The notes beneath the pieces are model-generated. The model was given only the letters and a program-made list of their open reading frames with translations. It was not told the origin of the DNA and searched no databases. This document shows, one piece after another, positions 17,424-25,780 of a stretch of 64,000 nucleotides of DNA. Source of the stretch: Micavibrio_B sp964399985 (GTDB taxonomy: Bacteria > Pseudomonadota > Alphaproteobacteria > Micavibrionales > Micavibrionaceae); assembly GCA_964399985.1 (NCBI GenBank), contig CAYNRY010000001.1:1054001-1118000 (forward strand), in the 5' to 3' direction. The first letter of the stretch is position 1, and each line of letters starts with the position of its first letter. Made by a program: the position numbers and the translations under genes.

Positions 17424-18794
17424 ATGAACGACAGAAAAATTTATAAACCAAAGCCTGTTAGCGGCTTTCCCGAATGGCTCCCCGAAGAACGTATTGTCGA
17501 ACAACGCTGGTTCGATTCCATACGCCGCGTGTTTGAGAGCTATGGCTATTGCTCTATCGAAACGCCGAGCGTTGAGGAGATCGACGTCCTGACTGCCAAG
17601 GGCGAAGTCGATAAAGAAATCTATGTCATCGAGCGCCTGCATAAGGATGAGAAAGACAAGAACGAAGCCCGGCTTGCCTTGCACTTCGACCAGACTGTTC
17701 CCCTTGCTCGCTACGTTGCCCAGAGATTTAACGACCTCGTCTTCCCGTTCAAACGCTACCAGATGCAGCGCGTCTGGCGCGGCGAGCGTCCGCAAATGGG
17801 CCGCATGCGCGAATTCTATCAATGCGATATTGACGTTATCAATGTCGATAATCTCCCTATCTCTTTCGATGCCGAAGTCGCGGCTGTTTGTTATGAAGCC
17901 ATTGAAAGCCTTGATATCGGGCGTGTTCAGTTGCGGATTAGTAACAGGAAGATAGTTACTGGCATGATTGATGAATTAGGCGTCTTTTCAGAAGAAGGAA
18001 AAGCTAGCTTACTTAGAATCATTGATAAACGTGAAAAAATTTCAAACGACGAATTTGAAATTTTAATTTTTAAAGCAATTCAAAACTCCGGTGCAAAAGC
18101 ACCACAAGCTTCCTTTGACGTTTTCAAGATGTTTTTTAAAGCGGCAGACAGTTTAAAAAAGGAAAATATCAAAGGTCAATTACAAGCTCTAAGGCAAAAC
18201 CTTAAAACTGTTAATGATAATGCGACATTTCACGCAGGCCTTGATGAGTTAGCTTTTGTAATTGAAAACCTTTCTCATCTACCACAAGGCTCCGTCGTCG
18301 CCGATCTCTCTATCGTCCGTGGCCTTGATTATTATACCGGCACTGTCTACGAAACACAGCTTCTCGACGTGCCTGAATTTACGGGCTCCGTCTGCTCCGG
18401 TGGACGTTATGACGATCTGGCTTCTGGCTATATAAACAAGCATCTTCCGGGCGTCGGGATTTCCATTGGCTTTTCGCGTTTGTTCGACGTGATGCGCCAG
18501 ACGCATAAGGAAAAGCTCGGTATCGGACCGAAATCTCCGGCGGACATCATGATGGTTATTCCATCCGAAGCCGAACAGCCCCACGCCGCCGAAACAGCGC
18601 GCAGTTTACGCAAACGCGGCTATAAAGTTGAACTGTATCACGCCGCTCGCAAACTTGACGACCAATTGAAATATGCCATTAAAAAGCAAATTCCTTTTGT
18701 GTGGATGCCTTTTGCTGATGGCCATCAGGTTAAAAATCTTGCAACCCGCGAACAAACGCCGGCTGATGCCGCGACATGGAAAAAACCGGAATGA
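17424..18794 (+). CDS. hisS: Histidine--tRNA ligase
   Basis: The protein has 456 residues. Class II signatures are LHFDQTVPLARYVAQRF, motif 2 'FKRYQMQRVWRGERPQMGR', the HisA motif SIVRGLDYYTGTVYET and motif 3 'GVGISIGFSRLFDVM'. A C-terminal anticodon-binding domain follows (about 365-455). It charges tRNA-His. The middle of the gene (about 17935-18285, residues 171-287, between motif 2 and the HisA motif) is much more A+T-rich than either flank and uses different codons. The frame is intact and the segment corresponds to the inserted domain of HisRS. The stop overlaps the next start (ATGA). Confidence 0.95.
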   Translation: MNDRKIYKPKPVSGFPEWLPEERIVEQRWFDSIRRVFESYGYCSIETPSVEEIDVLTAKGEVDKEIYVIERLHKDEKDKNEARLALHFDQTVPLARYVAQRFNDLVFPFKRYQMQRVWRGERPQMGRMREFYQCDIDVINVDNLPISFDAEVAAVCYEAIESLDIGRVQLRISNRKIVTGMIDELGVFSEEGKASLLRIIDKREKISNDEFEILIFKAIQNSGAKAPQASFDVFKMFFKAADSLKKENIKGQLQALRQNLKTVNDNATFHAGLDELAFVIENLSHLPQGSVVADLSIVRGLDYYTGTVYETQLLDVPEFTGSVCSGGRYDDLASGYINKHLPGVGISIGFSRLFDVMRQTHKEKLGIGPKSPADIMMVIPSEAEQPHAAETARSLRKRGYKVELYHAARKLDDQLKYAIKKQIPFVWMPFADGHQVKNLATREQTPADAATWKKPE

Positions 18795-19381
18795 ACCCTT
18801 TTACGTCATACCGGCGAAAGCCGGTATCCAGAAAAAGCAACTGGATTCCCGCCTTCGCGGGAATGACAGCATTGTTATTACTTTCAGTTCCTGCCCTCGC
18901 CGCTCCCTATACCTATAGCTCACCCGATTGCGACTTCACCGTCACCTTCCCTGAGAAGCCTTTCATCGAGAGAAAATGCTCTCCCTCCGCTCCTGATAAA
19001 TGTGAAGAAATCGCAACGTATACGCAGAGCATCGATCAGTCGGGTATCAATTTTCGTCTGTCCTGCAATAAAGCCGACCCTAAAGATCTAAGCATCCTGA
19101 CGCCTGACGACCTGAAAAAACGTCTCGGGGCATTGGTCAAGGAAGAAAATTTGATGCCCTATGCCAATGACGCGGCTGTGGTAAAAAACGGCATGAAAAC
19201 ATCTATCGCCCTCGCCACCGGTCGCCGCGGCGAACAGGATGTCATTTACACAGGACAAATGTGGGTCGGCAAGCAATCCATTCTCACCCTTGAAGGCGAA
19301 ATGACCGGGCCGGAGAACAAAGAGTTTAATGATGCTTATTCGGAAATTTTACGCGCTGTTCAGGTCAAGAAAACGCCCTGA
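18791..19381 (+). CDS. Exported protein; signal peptide built partly from a palindromic repeat
   Basis: The start at 18791 overlaps the hisS stop as ATGA; the product has 196 residues. Residues 1-29 (MNPFTSYRRKPVSRKSNW, then IPAFAGMTALL) are largely encoded by the palindromic element at 18805-18867. The hydrophobic stretch continues outside the element to LLSVPALA, a plausible cleavage site before APYTYSS. The mature protein (about 165 residues) has 'DCDFTVTFPEKPFIERKC' and at least three Cys. An alternative start is the ATG at 18863 inside the element's GGGAATGAC end, giving a shorter, uncharged leader. An upstream in-frame ATG at 18776 is also possible. Family unknown; it overlaps the convergent sufE by 17 bases. 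Confidence 0.65.
   Translation: MNPFTSYRRKPVSRKSNWIPAFAGMTALLLLSVPALAAPYTYSSPDCDFTVTFPEKPFIERKCSPSAPDKCEEIATYTQSIDQSGINFRLSCNKADPKDLSILTPDDLKKRLGALVKEENLMPYANDAAVVKNGMKTSIALATGRRGEQDVIYTGQMWVGKQSILTLEGEMTGPENKEFNDAYSEILRAVQVKKTP
18805..18867. repeat. Palindromic element inside a coding region
   Basis: The arms are GTCATACCGGCGAAAGCCGG plus TATCC and GGATTCCCGCCTTCGCGGGA plus ATGAC, separated by only 13 bases. It is read in frame as part of the N-terminus of the exported protein starting at 18791. Its length (63 bases) is a multiple of three. Confidence 0.85.
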
Positions 19382-19769
19382 TCTTTTCGACCATCGAGAA
19401 AAATCCGTTGCGGCGGTTGGGACTTAAATTCTGCTCGAGCCCCAGTTCACTGAAAATACCCTCGACATCGATTGATTTGATCTCCTCGACGGTCTTGCCC
19501 TGATAAATCGACATCAAAATCCCGATCAGACCTTTGACGATCTGAGCATTGCTGTCGGCTTGAAAATGAAACGCCCCGTCTCGAATTTCAGGCACCATCC
19601 AGACTTTGGACGTACAGCCTTTTACTTCGGTTTCCGGCGTTTTGAGCGCCTCCGGCATATCCGGTACGGTTTTCCCTAAATCCAGAACATATTGAAAGCG
19701 GCCCTCCCAATCGTCCAGCAAGGCGAAAGTCTCGATAATCTGGTCCAATGGTTGCAATGCGGAAGTCAT
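19365..19769 (-). CDS. sufE: SufE cysteine desulfuration protein
   Basis: The protein has 134 residues. SufE accepts persulfide sulfur from SufS and passes it to the SufBCD scaffold during Fe-S cluster assembly. The catalytic Cys lies in TEVKGCTSKVWM (about residue 51). The fold's 'DWEGRFQYVLDLGKTVPDM' and 'ADSNAQIVKGLIGILMSIY' are also present. It stands alone, with no other suf gene in the window. Its 3' end overlaps the convergent exported-protein gene by 17 bases. Confidence 0.93.
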   Translation of the reverse strand: MTSALQPLDQIIETFALLDDWEGRFQYVLDLGKTVPDMPEALKTPETEVKGCTSKVWMVPEIRDGAFHFQADSNAQIVKGLIGILMSIYQGKTVEEIKSIDVEGIFSELGLEQNLSPNRRNGFFSMVEKIRAFS

Positions 19770-19799
19770 GAAAGCTCTTTAGATATCATATATGCTCGG

Positions 19800-19828
19800 T
19801 TGCTTATCTAATATACAAGTTCTATATT
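19800..19828 (+). promoter_or_regulatory. Candidate sigma70-type promoter for clpX
   Basis: TTGCTT (19800-19805), a 17-base spacer and TATATT (19823-19828) read towards clpX. The leader would be about 130 bases. The rest of this 198-base gap holds no obvious hairpin or heat-shock consensus. Confidence 0.4.
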
Positions 19829-19967
19829 CATTGATAGCGTAATCCCTTTCATCTTTCCTTAAAGATTGATGAATAAGGTAGGTAAAAGAAGGGCTTGCGC
19901 GAGTCATCATCACTTGGCAAAGTGGTAATAATTATGAAGCACTTTAGGATTATAAGAAAGTTAGAGT

Positions 19968-21272
19968 ATGTCCAAAACCGGTTCTGAATCAAAGAACACC
20001 CTTTATTGCTCCTTCTGCGGCAAAAGCCAGCACGAAGTGAGAAAACTCATCGCAGGACCAAATGTTTTCATTTGTAATGAATGCGTTGAGCTTTGCATGG
20101 ACATCATCCGTGAAGAAGATAAAAGCCAGCTTGTCCGCACAGGCAGCGAAGGCATCCCGACACCGAACGAAATCAAAACCGTTCTCGACGATTACATCAT
20201 CGGCCAAGACCGCGCAAAACGCGTTTTGTCTGTCGCGGTTCACAACCACTACAAGCGCTTGGAAATCGGCGGTAAAGGCGCGGATGTCGAAATTAATAAA
20301 TCGAACATCCTTCTCGTCGGTCCAACAGGTTCGGGTAAAACGCTTCTTGCGCAAACCCTCGCCCGTATTCTCGACGTGCCATTCACTATGGCAGACGCAA
20401 CGACATTGACCGAAGCCGGTTATGTCGGTGAAGACGTCGAAAATATCGTTCTGAAACTTTTGCAGAATTGCGATTACAACGTCGAACGCGCGCAACGCGG
20501 TATCGTCTATATCGATGAGATCGATAAAATCTCGCGCAAGTCTGATAACCCATCCATCACACGCGATGTTTCCGGTGAAGGCGTTCAACAAGCCCTGTTG
20601 AAATTGATGGAAGGCACGATTGCTTCCGTCCCTCCTCAAGGTGGACGCAAACACCCGCAACAAGAGTTTTTGCAAGTCGATACGACCAACATTCTCTTCA
20701 TCTGCGGCGGTGCGTTCGCGGGTATTGATAAAATCATCGGTATGCGCTCCAAAGGCGGAACCGCGATTGGTTTCGGGGCAGAGATTAAAGACACCGAAGA
20801 AAAAGGCGTTGGCACGATGATGCGTCTTTTGGAAACGGAAGATCTTTTGAAATTCGGCCTTATCCCTGAATTCGTCGGCCGTCTGCCGGTTGTCGCTACA
20901 CTCGACGATCTTGACGAATCCGCATTGATTTCTATTCTGACAGAACCGAAGAATGCGCTCATCAAGCAGTATGGCCGCCTCTTCGAAATGGAAAACACAA
21001 AACTTACTTTCACTCCGGAAGCGTTAAGCGAAATCGCCAAACGCGCTATCGTTCGCAAGACAGGTGCTCGTGGTCTTCGATCCATCATGGAAATCATGCT
21101 GCTCGACACCATGTACGAACTGCCTGATCTGGAAGACGTTGAAGAAGTGGTCATTAACGAAGATACAGTGAAAAACGGCGCGAAACCTGTCTATGTCCAT
21201 TCCGACAAGAAAAAGGCCAAAAAAGCCAAGGATAAAGAAGACAAAGATAAAGAGACTGTTACAGCCAGCTAG
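19968..21272 (+). CDS. clpX: ATP-dependent Clp protease ATP-binding subunit ClpX
   Basis: The protein has 434 residues. An N-terminal C4 zinc finger (YCSFCGKSQHEVRKL ... FICNECVELC) is followed by the AAA+ domain. Walker A is GPTGSGKTLLAQTLA, Walker B is GIVYIDEIDKIS, the pore loop lies near TLTEAGYVGEDVENIV, and the ClpP-contacting IGF loop is in 'GTAIGFGAEI'. It unfolds tagged proteins and feeds them to ClpP. The C-terminal tail (about 412-434) is rich in Lys, Asp and Glu. clpP and lon, often adjacent, are absent here. A strong terminator follows directly. Confidence 0.97.
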   Translation: MSKTGSESKNTLYCSFCGKSQHEVRKLIAGPNVFICNECVELCMDIIREEDKSQLVRTGSEGIPTPNEIKTVLDDYIIGQDRAKRVLSVAVHNHYKRLEIGGKGADVEINKSNILLVGPTGSGKTLLAQTLARILDVPFTMADATTLTEAGYVGEDVENIVLKLLQNCDYNVERAQRGIVYIDEIDKISRKSDNPSITRDVSGEGVQQALLKLMEGTIASVPPQGGRKHPQQEFLQVDTTNILFICGGAFAGIDKIIGMRSKGGTAIGFGAEIKDTEEKGVGTMMRLLETEDLLKFGLIPEFVGRLPVVATLDDLDESALISILTEPKNALIKQYGRLFEMENTKLTFTPEALSEIAKRAIVRKTGARGLRSIMEIMLLDTMYELPDLEDVEEVVINEDTVKNGAKPVYVHSDKKKAKKAKDKEDKDKETVTAS

Positions 21273-21282
21273 GATTTTTAAG

Positions 21283-21306
21283 ACCCGCCAATCGGCGGGT
21301 TTTTTC
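21283..21306 (+). terminator. Rho-independent terminator of clpX
   Basis: ACCCGCC (21283-21289), loop AATC, GGCGGGT (21294-21300), then TTTTTT. It lies 10 bases after the clpX stop and before the convergent prepilin gene. Confidence 0.9.
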
Positions 21307-21346
21307 TTTCTTCCATAACCTTACAAATTTAAGGCTCAGCCCCGGC

Positions 21347-22105
21347 CTATCTCCGCTTGAAACCCAGAACATATAAAATGGTACAGTTCTGTCCTGCGGC
21401 ATTCGCGTACTCTGCCGATCCCGCAACCGCAGCCGCCGGGCTGACATTGGGGGCCGTGCATGGTAATGCTCCGCCACCTGAAGCCGCGATTAAACGTCCA
21501 GATGTCGGATTTCCGTCATCTATTTTCTGATCGAGCTTTCTTGTTTCAATACCACTCAATAAAGGTCCTGTTGGATAGCGACCCTGTGGCTTGCCATATA
21601 CAAAACTATGGCCGCTTTGGCCGTACCAGGTGGTCGGATTTGGCGCAGCCCCGATCCAGCCAAGGGAAAAGCTTCCTTGACCCATATCGAAGCCAGGCCC
21701 TGTCTGCCCGCCGACCCAAAGGCCGTTATCATCAAGTTTCCCCGTATATCCTCCTGATATCAGATCGGCTTTGGAAAGATGCTGAAACACGATTCCTTCT
21801 TCGATAAGGACAGGATCATTAAAGCTTTCATCATCGATAAAACCATCACCATTGCCGTCATCGGCTCCGGGCCAGACGGTGGAAGCATTTGGCATATCTC
21901 CCGGGTTCCGCTTATACATGTCATAAAAAGTCTCTACTGCCGCTTCAGAGTTTGTGAAGGCCGTTGCCACCTTGGAAATCACGGCATTATTATAAAGCTC
22001 TTGCCCTTTTAGAACCCCTCCGATCAATAATCCGATAATGATCATGACTATCGATAGCTCGACGAGCGTAAAACCCAACTCTTTAGAATGTGATCGGAGA
22101 AACAA
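21347..22105 (-). CDS. Type IV prepilin-like protein
   Basis: The protein has 252 residues. A short basic leader (MFLRSHSKELG) is followed by the class III signal GFTLVELSIVMIIIGLLIGG, with Gly at -1 and Glu at +5, then the amphipathic helix 'KGQELYNNAVISKVATAF'. The globular part contains calcium-loop-like DDGNGDGFIDDESF and two Cys near the C-terminus ('LPCTAPN', 'GQNCTILY'). It would be processed by a prepilin peptidase and be a pilus or pseudopilus subunit. It is closely related at the N-terminus to the prepilin at 50779-51615 but stands alone, about 29 kb from the pilus cluster. Confidence 0.85.
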   Translation of the reverse strand: MFLRSHSKELGFTLVELSIVMIIIGLLIGGVLKGQELYNNAVISKVATAFTNSEAAVETFYDMYKRNPGDMPNASTVWPGADDGNGDGFIDDESFNDPVLIEEGIVFQHLSKADLISGGYTGKLDDNGLWVGGQTGPGFDMGQGSFSLGWIGAAPNPTTWYGQSGHSFVYGKPQGRYPTGPLLSGIETRKLDQKIDDGNPTSGRLIAASGGGALPCTAPNVSPAAAVAGSAEYANAAGQNCTILYVLGFKRR

Positions 22106-22236
22106 CGTTTAACCTTCCCTTAAATTTGTCATTACAGACTATCAGTTTTAGGTTAAAGTTTCTTTTCTATTTTAAGATTGCGTTATATTTTTCCTCATAA
22201 GCTAGATGATACTTCAATTCATTGGGAGAACCTCAA

Positions 22237-23196
22237 ATGCTGCAGCCCGCCAAAATCATGCCGGAACCGAATAAACGCTATCGCCTGATTACAAGGAGCG
22301 ATATGGACGGCCTTGTATGCGGAATTTTGCTTAAAGAGCTCGACCTGATCGACGATATTATGTTCGCGCACCCGAAAGATATGCAGGACGGACTTATCGA
22401 AGTTACATCCAACGATATCACGACGAATTTGCCGTTCGTTCCCGGCGCTTATCTCGCTTTCGACCACCACGCAAGTGAAGTTTCTCGCTCTACAGGCTCT
22501 AAAGCCAATCACGTTATTGATGCGAAAGCCCCTTCTGCGGCGCGCGTCGTCTATGATTATTTCGGCGGCAAGGCGCGTTTCCCGAAAGTGTCGGATGCGA
22601 TGATGGAAGCCGTTGATAAAGCCGATGCCGCGCAGTTTTCAAAGGAAGATATCCTCGATCCGAAAGGCTGGGAGCTTCTGTCTTTTATCATGGATGCCAG
22701 AACCGGCCTTGGCCGTTTTCAGGATTTCAATATTTCCAACTATCAATTGATGATGAAGCTGATCGATACCTGCCGCGATCATCATATTGACGATATCCTT
22801 AAATTACCGGACGTTAAAGAACGCGTCGATCTCTATATGGAGCATCATGCAAAACATAAGGAACAACTGGAGCGCTGCGCGAAAATTCATGACAATCTGA
22901 TCGTGCTTGATCTGCGCGAAGAAGAGAAAATATGGGCTGGTAACCGCTTCTTTATCTACGCCCTCTTTCCTGACTGTAATATCTCCATTCACGAAATGTG
23001 GGGCAAGGGAAAACAAAATACGGTTTTCGCCATCGGTAAATCGATTATCAATCGCTCCAGCAATACCAATGTCGGAGAGCTTTGCCTGAAATACGGTGGC
23101 GGCGGCCACAACGCGGCAGGCACTTGCCAAGTCGCCAATGAAAAAGCCGATGACGTTTTAAAAGAACTGATCGGCCAGATCACGAAGGACGGTTGA
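22237..23196 (+). CDS. DHH-family phosphoesterase
   Basis: The ATG at 22237 follows GGGAGAACC at a good distance, giving 319 residues; the in-frame TTG at 22222 overlaps that Shine-Dalgarno and is rejected. DHH motifs are visible: ITRSDMDGLVCGIL (D-x-D), 'AYLAFDHHASEV' (DHH) and, at the C-terminus, the DHHA1 glycine motif GGGGHNAAGTCQV. Manganese-dependent DHH enzymes include nanoRNases, exopolyphosphatases and c-di-AMP phosphodiesterases. The sequence alone does not decide the substrate. It is divergent from the prepilin gene (131-base gap). Confidence 0.8.
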   Translation: MLQPAKIMPEPNKRYRLITRSDMDGLVCGILLKELDLIDDIMFAHPKDMQDGLIEVTSNDITTNLPFVPGAYLAFDHHASEVSRSTGSKANHVIDAKAPSAARVVYDYFGGKARFPKVSDAMMEAVDKADAAQFSKEDILDPKGWELLSFIMDARTGLGRFQDFNISNYQLMMKLIDTCRDHHIDDILKLPDVKERVDLYMEHHAKHKEQLERCAKIHDNLIVLDLREEEKIWAGNRFFIYALFPDCNISIHEMWGKGKQNTVFAIGKSIINRSSNTNVGELCLKYGGGGHNAAGTCQVANEKADDVLKELIGQITKDG

Positions 23197-23272
23197 TTTA
23201 CGAGTTGCAAGTTTCAAGTACATAGTTGAAAGATATTTTTCTTGTAACTTGTAACTATGTACTCGTAACCAC
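23197..23272. repeat. Complex inverted repeat between DHH gene and photolyase
   Basis: The gap begins TTTACGAGTTGCAAG and ends ACTATGTACTCGTAA. Outer TTACGAGT pairs with ACTCGTAA, and inner GTACATAGTT pairs with AACTATGTAC. TTGCAAGTTTCAAG and CTTGTAACTTGTAAC are internal near-repeats. The two pairings are offset and so compete. It is unrelated to the GTCATTCC element and resembles AACTTG-type dispersed repeats known from other genomes. Confidence 0.55.
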
Positions 23273-24682
23273 ATGACCTCGATCCTTCTCTTCCGCCGCG
23301 ATTTGCGCCTATCCGATAATCCTGCCTTGATCGCCGCCGCGAAAGCCGGACCAATTATCCCTGTTTATATCTACGAAGAGAAAGAAGCGCCGAACTGGAA
23401 TACGGGAGCCGCGAGCAAATTCTGGCTGCACCACTCTCTTCATGCCTTGAATAAAAGTCTCGATGGCCATCTGGTTATTTTGAAGGACAAGAAGTCCCTG
23501 AAAGAGATTATCGAAGAAACAAATGCGACACATGTTTTCTGGAACCGCCGTTATGAACCGTACCTCGCAGCAATTGATGATACGCTTCAGAAATCTTTAG
23601 AGAAAGGCGGCCTCACGGTCGAAACCTTTCAGGCCAATCTTCTCTGGGAGCCGTGGCAGGTGACAAAAGCCGATGGTACGCCCTATAAGGTCTTTACGCC
23701 CTTCTATCGCAAAGGTTGCCTGAAACAGGACGAGCCGCGCGCACCACATAAAAAACCCTCCCATCTCAAATTTAAAAAAGCCAAATCACTTTCCATCGAA
23801 GATTTAAATTTTCTACCCACAAAACCTCGCTGGGATAAAAAGATGGAAGCTCATTGGGACATTGGCGAAGACGGTGCGCATAAAACGCTCAATCACTTTC
23901 TAAAAAAAGGTTTCAAAAATTATAAGGAAGGACGCAACTTTCCCGGCCTTGATGTTCTGTCTCATTTATCCCCGCATACCCATTTTGGTGAAGTCTCCCC
24001 AAACCAAGTCTGGCATGCGGCAAAGCATGCGGGCCATGAACATCATAATGAGAACGATCTAGATACCTTTCATTCGGAAATGGGCTGGCGCGAATTCTCT
24101 TACTATCTCATGCATTATTTCCCCGAACTTCCCGATCAACCCTGGGATAAAAAATTCGCCCGCATGAGTTGGTCTAATTCGACTAAAAACCTCAAAGCAT
24201 GGCAACAAGGCCAGACAGGATATCCTATCGTCGATGCGGGTATGCGGGAACTCTGGGAAACCGGCTACATGCATAACCGCATCCGCATGGTCGTTGCTTC
24301 TTTCCTTATCAAACATTTGCAAATCGACTGGGTTAAAGGCGAAGAGTGGTTCTGGGACACTCTGGTCGATGGCGACTTGGCGGTTAACGCCTTTAACTGG
24401 CAATGGGTCGCGGGCTGTGGCGCCGATGCTGCGCCCTACTTCCGCATATTCAATCCGGTATTGCAGGGTGAGAAATTCGATACCGACGGCGCCTACGTTC
24501 GCAAATGGGTTCCTGAGCTTAAAGATATGCCTGACAAATACATCCATCATCCATGGGACGCATCCGAAGAGATTTTACAAAAAGCCAAAGTCACTTTAGG
24601 CAAAACCTATCCGCATCCTTTGGTAGAGCACAACGACGCGCGAGAAAATGCGCTGTCGGCTTATAAGAATTTGAAGAAATAG
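23273..24682 (+). CDS. phr: Deoxyribodipyrimidine photolyase (class I CPD type)
   Basis: The protein has 469 residues. The N-terminal alpha/beta antenna domain begins ILLFRRDLRLSDNPAL, and the C-terminal helical FAD domain holds GWREFSYYLMHYFPELP, 'QGQTGYPIVDAGMRELW', 'GYMHNRIRMVVASFL' and LAVNAFNWQWVAGCG, which includes the Asn and Trp residues of class I photolyases. It uses blue light to split cyclobutane pyrimidine dimers. A cryptochrome role cannot be excluded, but the dimer-repair signature is intact. It is followed after a palindromic element by the LD-carboxypeptidase gene. Confidence 0.93.
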   Translation: MTSILLFRRDLRLSDNPALIAAAKAGPIIPVYIYEEKEAPNWNTGAASKFWLHHSLHALNKSLDGHLVILKDKKSLKEIIEETNATHVFWNRRYEPYLAAIDDTLQKSLEKGGLTVETFQANLLWEPWQVTKADGTPYKVFTPFYRKGCLKQDEPRAPHKKPSHLKFKKAKSLSIEDLNFLPTKPRWDKKMEAHWDIGEDGAHKTLNHFLKKGFKNYKEGRNFPGLDVLSHLSPHTHFGEVSPNQVWHAAKHAGHEHHNENDLDTFHSEMGWREFSYYLMHYFPELPDQPWDKKFARMSWSNSTKNLKAWQQGQTGYPIVDAGMRELWETGYMHNRIRMVVASFLIKHLQIDWVKGEEWFWDTLVDGDLAVNAFNWQWVAGCGADAAPYFRIFNPVLQGEKFDTDGAYVRKWVPELKDMPDKYIHHPWDASEEILQKAKVTLGKTYPHPLVEHNDARENALSAYKNLKK

Positions 24683-24696
24683 AACTCAACCAAAAC

Positions 24697-24772
24697 GTCA
24701 TTCCGGCGAAAGCCGGAATCCATGGGATGGATTGAGGAAACCGTATGGATTCCGGCTTTCGCCGGAATGACG
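24697..24772. repeat. Palindromic element, best-conserved full copy
   Basis: The left arm is GTCATTCCGGCGAAAGCCGG plus AATCC, the right arm is GGATTCCGGCTTTCGCCGGA plus ATGACG, with about 25 bases between them. The arms are almost perfectly complementary, so the whole can fold as a cruciform or long hairpin. It separates phr from the LD-carboxypeptidase gene and ends a few bases before that start codon. Confidence 0.9.
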
Positions 24773-24776
24773 ATAA

Positions 24777-25682
24777 ATGTACAATCAAAAAATGACCATC
24801 ACCCCACTCCCGCTCCTACCCGGCGACACGATCGGCATCATGGCCCCTTCCAGCCGTGCCAATAAAGACAACATCGAAAAGCTTGAAGCCTTACTGGTAA
24901 AGCGGAGCTATAAAGTTTTCATTCACCCGCAGACTTTCCTGACCCAGCATCAATCCGCCGGAACTGGCATGGAAAAAGCCGCCGCTTTCCACGATCTTAT
25001 TCGCCGTAAGGATATCAAGGCGATCTTCTTCTCCAATGGCGGTAACCGTGCTTGCACCATGCTCGAGCATATAAATTCTGACCGCATCGCCGCCAATCCT
25101 AAAATCATTATGGGCTACAGCGATGTAACGGCGCTGCTCAACGCCATTCATGTAAAAACCGGACTGGTCACTTATCATGGCCCAATGGCGCGCAGCTTTC
25201 TTTCGCTACCGAAAAAACAAATCGATCAATGTTTCGATCTGCTCGAAGGTAAAGCCAAGACCCTCGACATGCCAAAAGCCAAAATTCTCAAAGCTGGCAA
25301 TGCAAAGGGCCAGCTCATCGGCGGCAATCTGGCAGTTCTCTGCTCCTTGCTCGGCACGCCATATCAACCCGACTTCAAAAATGCCATCCTCTTCCTGGAA
25401 GATATCGCGGAGGAAACCTCTCATATAGACCGCTATCTCTGGCAACTACGCAATGCCGGAGCCCTGCATCAGATCAAAGCCCTCATCCTCGGCTCCTTCA
25501 CCGATCTCAAAGATACAGGTAAAACCAAATATGGCTTCAGCTTAAAAGATTGCGTCGAAGCCGTCACCGCCGACCTGAAAATCCCCGTCCTGCTGAACGC
25601 CCCGTTCAGCCATGGGAAGGATTTATATACGCTGCCTGTGGGAGCGACAGCTAAACTGTCAGACAAGACACTTAAATTCTAA
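24777..25682 (+). CDS. ldcA: LD-carboxypeptidase (peptidase family S66)
   Basis: The protein has 301 residues from 24777, or 296 from the ATG at 24792 (MTITPLPLLPGDTIGIMAPS), which better fits the family. The nucleophile Ser lies in IMGYSDVTALLNAI, the Glu in FLEDIAEETSHIDRYLWQL and the His in NAPFSHGKDLYTLPVG, making the Ser-Glu-His triad. It removes the terminal D-Ala from tetrapeptides during cytoplasmic murein recycling. The element's GGA ends 10 bases before 24777 and is the only Shine-Dalgarno-like sequence there. Confidence 0.88.
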   Translation: MYNQKMTITPLPLLPGDTIGIMAPSSRANKDNIEKLEALLVKRSYKVFIHPQTFLTQHQSAGTGMEKAAAFHDLIRRKDIKAIFFSNGGNRACTMLEHINSDRIAANPKIIMGYSDVTALLNAIHVKTGLVTYHGPMARSFLSLPKKQIDQCFDLLEGKAKTLDMPKAKILKAGNAKGQLIGGNLAVLCSLLGTPYQPDFKNAILFLEDIAEETSHIDRYLWQLRNAGALHQIKALILGSFTDLKDTGKTKYGFSLKDCVEAVTADLKIPVLLNAPFSHGKDLYTLPVGATAKLSDKTLKF

Positions 25683-25686
25683 ATAT

Positions 25687-25774
25687 CGTCATTGCGAGGA
25701 GTGCAACGACGAAGCAATCAAGATGCTGAAACTTCTGGATTGCCGCGCCCAAAGAAGAATGGGCTCGCAATGAC
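25687..25774. repeat. Second palindromic family (CGTCATTGCGAG type)
   Basis: It starts CGTCATTGCGAGGAGTGCAA and ends GGGCTCGCAATGAC, with GAAGCAATC and GGATTGCC as inner partners. The CGTCATTGCGAG...CTCGCAATGAC ends are complementary. Elements of this type are dispersed in many bacterial genomes. It opens a 313-base gap that contains only repeats. Confidence 0.75.
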
Positions 25775-25780
25775 CCCACC

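Noticed and set aside
19989..20675. Open frame of 228 codons on the minus strand
   Set aside because: It is antisense to clpX, where strong codon bias keeps the opposite frame free of stops.
24591..24788. Open frame of 65 codons on the minus strand
   Set aside because: It runs through the palindromic element at 24697-24772 and the 3' end of phr; it has no independent coding signal.
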